Below, piece by piece: positions 32,060-39,975 of a DNA stretch of 42,786 nucleotides. The notes under the pieces are model-generated. The model saw nothing but the letters and a program-made list of their open reading frames with translations. It was not told the origin of the DNA and did not search any database. Source of the stretch: Stagonosporopsis chrysanthemi (taxonomy: Eukaryota > Ascomycota > Dothideomycetes > Pleosporales > Didymellaceae); contig JAFISE010000223.1 in NCBI GenBank assembly GCA_022560025.1, positions 1-42,786 on the forward strand, written 5' to 3'. The position numbers were made by a program, and so were the translations under genes. Within the stretch, counting starts at the first letter, position 1; every line of letters starts with the position of its first letter.

Positions 32060-32449
32060 ATCCCGCTACCACTGGCCGCACAACGTGTGCCAGAGAAACG
32101 GGTCGGCTTGTGAATAAGCTGGGGTGCTCGAGGACCTCGCAGTTGCGTTTGTAGGCAGCCTCGGATTAGCTATCGAAAGTAGGTGACGGTAGCACTTCCG
32201 CTCTGGATATTAGAGCGCTGGTGCAACCTGCTGGTAGCGGATCAGACTGCTACTCTCCAGAAGCTACTCTAAGACACAACCTGAAACTCACTCAGCTAGT
32301 ATATGCTGTTGTTCTTCTGGTGTCGTCGAAAGAATTTCCAGTAGCATAGCAGATGCCTCTCTATAGCATCTATAATTCGTTCTGACCCTCCATATAGTAA
32401 ATCTCCTTTAACAGTTCGTGCTCTGCAACTGGCTTGTCTCCTGCATATA
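32060..32449. other. Intergenic, no gene seen
   Basis: GC falls towards the transposon. Nothing is recognised apart from the upstream extension of the - strand frame noted above (to about 32171). Confidence 0.5.
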
Positions 32450-32491
32450 ACGTGTCTGTGCACCGAACGCCCGGAGTCACCGAACGCCCGC
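32450..32491. repeat. Left terminal inverted repeat of pogo element
   Basis: Starts ACGTGTCTGTGCACCG after TA at 32448. Holds two copies of the CACCGAACGCCCG word. Confidence 0.85.
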
Positions 32492-32610
32492 TCTGGGCCT
32501 TGCAGCTCATCACAAAAATAAGGCTATAGAGCCACACACAATAGTTGTCATCGCGAGATATTTTAGTGGAGTGTTCTATAGACTTATAAAAATAACATCT
32601 CCTATATAAA

Positions 32611-33012
32611 TTATCTATATAAAGTGGCAGTGCGGCCGCTGCGGGTAGTGTGAGTGCGGGCAGCTAGAGGAGGCGTCGCAGGCTTTGGGCGACTACGAGC
32701 ACCTACACCACGACGTGCAGGCTTTGGTTTAACTGCAGAAGCTTTTGAGGTTGTAGTCTTGCCTCTTTGGGATGATTGTAAGGCTTTTGCAGCGTTGTTG
32801 GCCTGTTTAGCAGCAGCTCTAGCAGCTTTCCGGGCGTCTATTGCTTGACGTTCCTCTGCCTTCATCCTTGCACGCTCTTCCTTCTCTCTTAGCCGCTGTT
32901 GACGCTTCTCTTCTTCAATCTTCTCCTTGTATAGCTTATTAGCAGCTGCTAACTCCTTCATTTCAACCTTTCTTCGCTCTTCCTCTTCCTTCTCTGCCTC
33001 AGTAACTGCCAT
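32611..33012 (-). pseudogene. C-terminal tail of the pogo transposase, cut off by a stop
   Basis: 133 residues from ATG 33012, exactly in frame with the transposase above and five codons after its TAA (QAI-stop-EARVR, then Met). It is a Lys/Glu/Arg/Ala-rich coiled coil followed by a basic, Pro-rich tail, as the C-terminus of fungal pogo-type transposases usually is. The full protein would be about 628 residues. The TAA fits CAA (Gln) changed by one C-to-T in a TCA context. Translation from the internal ATG is possible but not shown. Confidence 0.8.
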
Positions 33013-33027
33013 CCGAACCCGTGCCTC

Positions 33028-34497
33028 TTAAATAGCTTGAGGTGACCACATCATAGCTCCGCCATGATACTCCTGATGCTGTTGCAGGTCCAATTGCCTG
33101 CTAGGTTGCTTCTGACGCTTCTGCTTCTTGTGTAGCTTCTGCCGCAAGCCATCTAGTTCGTCATGAAGGAGCTCTACCTGGGTTGATAGGTGGTAGATAG
33201 TTTGGCCGAGCTTCCAGGCACCTGCACTGCGAGGATCCTTCACCTCTGCATACAGTGTAGTACAAGCTTTGAGCCAGTCTTGTGCTGAATAAGCTGTAGA
33301 ACCAGAGGTAACTGAGCCTGGGCTGATAGGTGTTGTGTGGCAGAATCTATCAAGTATAACGTCAGGGTTTATTAGGCTTATCCCCGTAGCTGTGAAGGCT
33401 TTTTGTACAAGCTCAGATGTGAATGTAGCCACCCAGGCAGGCCAAAACAAGCTGACAAAGTCATCTTTTGTCAATGGGGATAGACCTTGAGTCTTCTGGA
33501 GGTAGTCGTCCAGCTCAGAGGTGTACGCAGAGGAGAGTAGCTTAAAGCAGACTACATCCAACGGCTGCAGCGTCTGGGTACTGTGAGGTGGTAACACAGC
33601 TAGTATAATCCGGTTCTCATCACAGTAGTCAATAAAGTCCTTCGTCAGGTGACTGCCGTGGCCATCTACTATCAAAAGCCTATAGCTCCGACGCGCCTTT
33701 GCCTTTGTATAACGATCAAATACCTGTTCAAGCCAGGCCAGTCCAATATCATTGTTTGTCCAGCCGGTAGGCGAAGAAGCCACGTGAATTAGGTGGTTTT
33801 CTGCCTCTATATCGGCCACCCAATGACTCTGGATTGTGGAGTTTTTTGACGCAAATATGATGCCTGGCGGCAGTGCAGTACCATCTGCGCAGACTGCTGC
33901 CAATAAGCTCACCCACTCACGTAAGCCATCTTGACGAGCCTGTCGAACCTCCTTCTTCTCATATTGACGCCTACTAAAGATGCGTTTTGTCCTTCCTAGC
34001 ACTCCAATCGCGAAGCCCTTCTCATCCATATTGTACGTATGCGCAGGCTCAATAGAGTATTTAATAATCTTTTCGTGTAGGATGTCAAAGTACAGCTTGT
34101 ACTTATACCCAGACTCAGCGTTGTGGCAATTAGAGTCTATGCCAGTCGTCCATTTGGCTACAATGTGGTTGTGGTAACGGTGTAGGAAGCGTGTAACCCA
34201 GCTCTCAGAGACCTTCCCCTGCACAACAGAAGACGCGAAATTTTGTACCATAGTCCTTGTAGGTGCTATATAACGCGCAGTAAGCCTTTCTATATACTTA
34301 AGTAGGTCAGATTCTTGTTGGTTGTTGAGCTTTCGGTTGTTGTGATACTCAACGTGTCGAGGGACCTGCACACTGCGATGCGCGCGCGACAACGTTGTGC
34401 GCAACACACCGTGTTTTTCTGCAATATTTGTATAGACAAGTTTATTGCCAGGGTTTAAATTATGTATCTCTGCAAGGGCAGCTTCTAACCCTGGCAT
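33028..34497 (-). CDS. Pogo/Fot-type DDE transposase, main frame
   Basis: 489 residues. It cuts and joins the element's ends. Domain order: N-terminal helix-turn-helix (about 10-40), CENP-B-type helix-turn-helix (about 55-120, 'SESWVTRFLHRYH'), then the DDE catalytic domain with 'NMDEKGF' (first Asp about 157), 'IVDGHGSHLT' (second Asp) and 'LQPLDVVCF' (third Asp, 35 residues between second and third). The start ATG at 34497 has A at -3. The frame ends at TAA 33028-33030, but the next codons continue in frame into the C-terminal region at 32611-33012, so this stop is premature. All three catalytic Asp are present. Because the catalytic domain is whole, a shortened but active protein cannot be excluded. 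Confidence 0.88.
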   Translation of the reverse strand: MPGLEAALAEIHNLNPGNKLVYTNIAEKHGVLRTTLSRAHRSVQVPRHVEYHNNRKLNNQQESDLLKYIERLTARYIAPTRTMVQNFASSVVQGKVSESWVTRFLHRYHNHIVAKWTTGIDSNCHNAESGYKYKLYFDILHEKIIKYSIEPAHTYNMDEKGFAIGVLGRTKRIFSRRQYEKKEVRQARQDGLREWVSLLAAVCADGTALPPGIIFASKNSTIQSHWVADIEAENHLIHVASSPTGWTNNDIGLAWLEQVFDRYTKAKARRSYRLLIVDGHGSHLTKDFIDYCDENRIILAVLPPHSTQTLQPLDVVCFKLLSSAYTSELDDYLQKTQGLSPLTKDDFVSLFWPAWVATFTSELVQKAFTATGISLINPDVILDRFCHTTPISPGSVTSGSTAYSAQDWLKACTTLYAEVKDPRSAGAWKLGQTIYHLSTQVELLHDELDGLRQKLHKKQKRQKQPSRQLDLQQHQEYHGGAMMWSPQAI

Positions 34498-34543
34498 GGT
34501 GTTAAGTTGTTACGCGTTCAAAAATGGTGTTATTTTGGTGTCC

Positions 34544-34601
34544 CGGGCGTTCGGTGACTCCGGGCGTTCGGTGACTCTGGGCGTTCGGTGCACGGACACA
34601 G
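34544..34601. repeat. Right terminal inverted repeat of pogo element
   Basis: Complement of the left end with one extra 17-bp unit: three copies of CGGGCGTTCGGTG or CTGGGCGTTCGGTG. Ends at 34601 just before TA. Iterated subterminal words are likely transposase binding sites. Confidence 0.85.
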
Positions 34602-34603
34602 TA

Positions 34604-34789
34604 ACGTACCCTACGGGCGAGTCGCCCACTTTTGCCAAGACCCCATCAAACCTCACCCTATTATAGCCTAAAACACCACACTCTGGTGCTGCAAGGTGTA
34701 GTACAGGTTAGAATATTATTCAGAGACTACTTCTATATTATTCTTGCACGTTTGCGTATTATGCCTAGTCTAATTGCACTGTCTACAGC
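34604..34789. other. Transition from island to right AT-rich tract
   Basis: GC falls at about 34,690. No gene seen; short + strand frames here are chance. Confidence 0.5.
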
Positions 34790-35620
34790 GTTGTTAAGAG
34801 GTCTTACCTACTTTAGCGCGTACACGCTTTTTTAACTTCTTACTATTACTACACGCCCTAAACTCTTTTAGAGCTGCTATTTGCTGCTCTTTCTTAACTA
34901 CAAAGGTCTCTTTCTTCTAAATTTACTTTCTTTTGTATAATTTATATTCTATAGCAGCTGCTAAAGCTATGTAAAGCTTAGTATTCTCTTATTATGCTAA
35001 AACTAGCTTGTATAATAAAATTGCTCTCTTCTTTATATAGTGCTTACGTGTGCTTAGTATAGAAATAGATAAGCTACTCTGCTACTTCTTATACTTCTCT
35101 TAAATTAGAGTTAATTATAACTAAAGTTTTAGAGTATTACTAAGAGGCTATAACTACTAAGGCTTATAATTATTAAAGAGTTATAGTAATAAAGTATATA
35201 GCTTTATATTAAGGCCTATTATAACTTATTCTAAGTTAAAAAAGACTAGTTTAGCGCCTTAGAACTCTTTTTAGATATTACTAGAAGTAAATACAGTATT
35301 ATAAGCTGCTTTAAAGTATAGTAAGAACTTAAGCTTTGTAATATAGTTAATCTAGTTGTAAATAAAGTCTTTAGCTTAGTACCTATATACTTTCTTTAAA
35401 AGAGCAAAACAGCCTATATTAAGTAGCTATAGAAAGTATAATAAATACAAAGGTATATATATAGTAATAATCTTGTTATTTTTAGTTATTTTAAGATAGT
35501 GCTAAGTTGCTTAATTTAAGTAAAAGAGTTTCTTAGATTTAATATATAGATCTTGTGTTATATATATGGGTTAAAATAGTGTAAGCGTATTATACTACTA
35601 TAAAACACGCAGCTACAGCT
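34790..35620 (-). pseudogene. RIP-mutated pogo/Fot-type transposase relic (C-terminal half)
   Basis: Read on the - strand, about 35400-35480 gives 'ITKNNKIITIYIP', a few residues, then 'LLNIGCFALLKKVY', matching the family's 'PPHSSxxLQPLDVGCF' strand with Asp changed to Asn. Downstream, near 34820-34960, lies the charged tail ('VVKKEQQIAALKEFRAC'). Many TAA/TAG stops. The upstream part (HTH, first Asp) could not be followed with confidence beyond 35620, and the ends of the element were not found. Confidence 0.55.
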
Positions 35621-36857
35621 CTGCTAGTAGTTTTGTATATTAGTAGAAGGACTCTTTACTTTTAATTAAGTACCTTTAAGAGATATATTAATTAAAGTCT
35701 TTAAAGGCTTGTCTAGAAAAAGTTATATAAATAGTAAAGTTAAGAAAGTGTTGCTAATACTTGTTTTAAATTATTTACAAGTATTTAAAGAAGAATATCT
35801 CTAGTTCTTATTAGGAGGTACTAAACAAACTACTAAGACCTTATAGTATTATACTAAGTAAGGTATAAAGTAAGTACGTCTTATACTATATAGTCTCTAA
35901 ACTCTATAGCCTAGTACTAGTATACGCTTAGCTTACTACTATATACCTACTTATATACGTATCCTACTTTATATCTAATTAGACTTTACAAACTTAGCTT
36001 TATTCTAATTTAAAATCTATTAAGAGATTTACTTAGCTCTATAACATAGTTACTAGCGTATATATTGTAATACATCTATTAGTAAATAAATATAAGAAAT
36101 AATATATATATATAGGCTAATAATATTCTTAGTTATATAAGTAGAATAAAGAAAGCAACACTATAGATAGTCTTTGCTTTTTTACTCTTGTTAGGTTTAA
36201 TCTTAAAATAAGTATATTAGAGCTATCTTTATATCTTTTATATTCTTTTAATAGCTAGAGGAAATATTAATATTAGAGTAAGACTGTATTTCCTTGTCTG
36301 CAGGCATTTTTCTAACTTTACTCTAGGCTGCAATCTTAGATCTAGCTAGAAACTTAGTATTACTTTTTACAGCGCTAGCCTTAATTATTTATATTATTAC
36401 AACATTCTTAGCAGAGTACTTTAAACTATTACCTTTCTAATTATAAATACTTTAAATAATCTTTTATAAAAATAGTATATTAGCTTCTATAAAGCTCTCT
36501 ACTTTTATAAGACTAGTTCTATATATAAAAGTTCTTATAAATACTTTCTTTCTAGAGATAAACAAAGCAATAATAATAGTTCTACTATTACTTATTTTCT
36601 TTAATATAATATTATTAAAAGTAGTCTTAGTAATAGCTTATAACTTTTTATTAGTTATTATATTACCTGTTACTAGTTATATGCTATGCTAAGTATTTAC
36701 ACTCTACTTACTACTATTAGCTATTTTCTTAGAGTTATATCTACTACTATAGTCTATTAATAGCCTACTAGAGCTTTTAGTCCTGTATAATAGCTTAAAG
36801 ATAAGGTTGTAAACAATCTTTATAGAGCTTTTCTTACCTTCTTTGCTCTTACTATTA
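35621..36857. other. RIP-mutated AT-rich DNA, no gene resolved
   Basis: Stops in every frame and no motif I can name. It may contain the N-terminal part of the - strand relic above. Confidence 0.5.
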
Positions 36858-37139
36858 CTATTTTTTTTCCTTGCCTAGCTTTAGTTTATATACTTTTCTA
36901 GTAGGCAGAGTCTTAATAGGTTTTAGTACTGTTAAAGTAGGCTTTACAAGAGTTAGTTTTAGCTTTAGCTTTAGCTTTAATAGATTAAGCTTTATTATTC
37001 TTTGCTTTCTTGCAGCTCTAAGTACTCTAAGTTCTTTGCTTAAAGAGTCTAGATACACTTTAACTATTAGCTTATTAGTAGTAAGACAACTACCTTTTAT
37101 ATTCTTACTAGCAATACACACTCTAATAATAGACTGCAA
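36858..37139 (-). pseudogene. Lys/Leu-rich frame in a RIP-mutated repeat, unrecognised
   Basis: 93 codons open on the - strand with a helical part ('LSKELRVLRAARKQRIIKLN') and then a Lys-Leu run that reads as a short repeat (GTTTTAGCTTTAGC-like units near 36955-36980). The same frame stays partly open to about 36400. It is probably a fragment of a transposable-element protein. The opposite strand is also open here (36871-37152) and is less protein-like. Confidence 0.25.
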
Positions 37140-37152
37140 GTTTACTATATAA

Positions 37153-38079
37153 CTATTCTTGTTAAAAGTATCTTTAGTATAGGTGTAGCTAAAGATAGTA
37201 GACTTAAATTATCTCTATAACAACTTCTTAATATTATTACAGCAGACTTTGTTAATAGTATTAGTAAATCTATCTCTTTTAGCTCTAGAGACTATACAAG
37301 GTTTATAGTACAGTATCTTAGAATTATAGACAATATCTACTAGAGTTAAATATTACTACTAAAGTAGTTATAGTTATAGTAGTTCTTATTCTAAATAGAA
37401 GAAAGACTTTTATTAAATAAAGAAAAGAAATAAATAATATAATAAATAACTACTACAGTTATACTAATTTATAAAGACTATAATTAGTTTATAAGGTTTC
37501 TAGTATAATTATATATTAATATATATACTAATACAAGCTTATATATATCTTTTAATCTCTATACTCTAGAGTCTATTACTTAATCTCTATTATTTTAACA
37601 GACACTACTTAGTAGAGATTTAACCTACTTATAGCTCTCTATAATATATAGCTTTAGCTAGCCTTAAACATTGTTAATATTAACTTAGGTAAGCAGCAAG
37701 TAGTAGCTAAAGGTCTTAATATTAAAGCTGCAGGCTTAATATTTTAATATTTAGCAAGTTAGTCTACTAACGTTTTACCTATAATATCTTCTTAGAATGT
37801 AAGCTTCTAATAATTTAAAGGTAAGGTAGAGTATTTAATATATCTTAGAGCTTAAGTATAAGTTATAGTAAAGCATTCTGTCTTTTTAATAAGATTTTTA
37901 ATCTAGAATCCTAATAGACATAATTAGTAATAAGTTATAGAGAAATGCTTTTTAGCCTATCTACTATATCTATACACTTAATACATATATTTTAATAATA
38001 TACTAAACTACTAAAATACTTCTATCTTTATATGTTTATAACAATATAATATAATAAGATTATAAGAAGCTTTGTTAGA
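37153..38079. other. RIP-mutated AT-rich DNA, no gene resolved
   Basis: No motif or repeat family recognised. Confidence 0.5.
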
Positions 38080-38890
38080 GTACAATACTGTTATATCTAA
38101 AGATAAGATTCTATAGTTTAAAATAGTCGAAAGTTATAGTATTGTATAGTTAATACTAATACATATATAGAGAGGTAAAAGTGTTTGCAATAAGAAGAAG
38201 GTATTATAAACTGCAACTTACAACAATAATAAAAGAAAAAGCTTAGAAAGTATTTAAAAGAGCTTACTTCTTATTATATACTTCTTACAAGAGAAATAAT
38301 ACAAAATTTTATATTATCTATAGCTAAAAAATATATAAGCTAGAGCTAAGTTACTTAGTTTATTAAGAACTATTCTATCTATCTTATCTCTTTATACTTT
38401 ACAGATAAAGATACTAATTATTATAATGCTAATTTATATTAAAAGTATAAGTTCTCTTTAAACCTACTATAATATAAGTTTACTTAATATAAAGTTAATA
38501 GCTACTATATTTATAATATAGATAAGAAGAGCTTTATAATTAAGATTACTACTAGAACTAAATATATATTTAGTAGGTAAATATAAAAAAAAAAAGAAGT
38601 TAAAGTATTATTTTAAGATAGTAATTATTAACTCTCTAGGTTTAAAGAAGCTAGGCTAGTAAACTAAGTACTCTTGTATAGGCTAGCAAGCTAGGTACCC
38701 CTATATACTTAGAGTCTCTTACTTTAGGTAGGTATAACTCTTTAAATATTTAAGATACAGCTTAGTAATATATTACACAATAGAATATGCTAAGTTAGAG
38801 CCTTTAAATAAGCTACTATGTGCCTAATTTAGATTAGTTTTAGCTTAGATATATTGCTTAGAACCTATAGAGAGTCTGTAGACCCTAGAG
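38080..38890 (+). pseudogene. RIP-mutated pogo/Fot-type transposase relic (N-terminal half)
   Basis: The + strand reads like the start of the intact transposase at 33028-34497. A helix-turn-helix with 'RGKSVCNKK' (about 38170) is followed near 38410-38580 by 'YYNANLYQKYKFSLNLLQYK'-like sequence (some positions are stops), then 'YNIDKKSF' and 'TRTKYIFSR'. These correspond to 'HNAESGYKYKLYFDIL', 'YNMDEKGF' and 'RTKRIFSR' of the intact copy. The reading fades after about 38600 and GypB copy 3 begins at 38899. It is a different copy from the - strand relic at 34790. Stops are TAA/TAG. Confidence 0.6.
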
Positions 38891-38898
38891 TAAAGTAA

Positions 38899-39384
38899 TA
38901 TTAAGGTTGTACTTTAAGCAAAGCTTATAAGCACTCTTTAATTAGTTCTTAGAGATAAATACTGTAATTAAAGGTTTATAGAGCTAGTAGTAAGAAGTAT
39001 AAATATAATCTATCTGTTTTTAAAGCTAAGAGTTATAATAAGTAGTCTAGAGTAAACTATCCAGCTTAAAAGTTAAGTCAAGATCTAATAACTTAGATTG
39101 TTACTTAGATTAAATATAAACTTTAATAGTTGTGTTTTTATAAGACTATATACTAAGGAGATAAATAGTAAGTATAGTAGCTTACTAAGCTTAATATAAG
39201 CTGCGTAAGCTCTATATATATATCTTACCTAGCTTAACTACTAAGAAGTAAGCTTGTTACGTAATATATAATAAACTATACTCTAACTATACTATATAAG
39301 ATAGCCTGTGTAATTACTCTACTATATATACTATTGTTTACTAAGTATTAGTATTTAGTTAGCTAATAAAAAGAGATTATAATA
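38899..39384 (-). repeat. GypB copy 3, 3' LTR
   Basis: 486 bp, TATTAAGGTTGTACTTTAAG at the left, TATAATA at the right (ACA in the others). Preceded by AGTAA, the presumed target site; its partner would be outside the window. Confidence 0.8.
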
Positions 39385-39540
39385 CTATTCTTCTTCTTTC
39401 TTAGATTTATTCTAAATCTGTTAGCGTACTTTATAAGTATTACTCTGCTACTATTTTAGTATTTTATAGCAGTATTATATATTCTATGTTCTAGAAGTGT
39501 CTGCGTCTTAGTATTACAATCTATTACTCTAGTACTATTA

Positions 39541-39975
39541 CTCTTATCTCTTCTAACTATTATTTTGTATTAAGTAATGATTATAATTTTATACTGTCTA
39601 AAAATTCTTACTTAAAGTATCCTAACTATATATATTAAGTATCTATATATTAACTTGTTATAAAAGTCTTTAGATAAGACTAGAGTTAAGTATAAAAAAA
39701 AAGTAGAAGAAGATAAGGAAATCTTAGTAGAAGTTATATTATATCTACTACAAAATAAGAATATTCTTATATAAGCAAAGTAAAGAGCTATAAAAAGAGC
39801 TAAGTACTTTATAAATAAGTTAAAAGGTAAAGGCAAAGATATTTAGGCTAAGAATATTAATTATCCTGCTATAGCTGCGCAGGTTGCCTTTTCTCTTGCA
39901 ATATAGTCTACTCTTTAATATATTAATAAAGCTACTTTGTTTAGAATTAATCTAAGAGCTCTTAGTAGTTTATAA
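39541..39975 (+). pseudogene. Antisense ORF of GypB copy 3
   Basis: A + strand frame ending Leu-Ser-Ser-Leu-TAA at 39973-39975, next to the 3' LTR and convergent with pol. Lys/Glu-rich helix near 39675-39730 ('KYKKKVEEDKEILVEV'), then a Lys/Ala-rich segment. Only TAA/TAG stops interrupt it. The N-terminal Cys-rich part is not recognisable here. Same position and same last residues as the frames at 5285-5878 and 13561-14115. Confidence 0.45.

Larger units (their letters stand above)
32450..34601 (-). mobile_element. Complete pogo/Fot-type DNA transposon
   Basis: 2152 bp flanked by TA (32448-32449 and 34602-34603), the target duplication of Tc1/mariner/pogo elements. The ends are inverted repeats sharing GTGTC-GTGCACCGAACGCCC. 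Inside the left end the 17-bp word CACCGAACGCCCGGAGT is iterated twice, at the right end three times. The transposase is on the - strand and nearly intact. The element is not RIP-mutated apart from one likely event, so it looks young. Confidence 0.88.
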
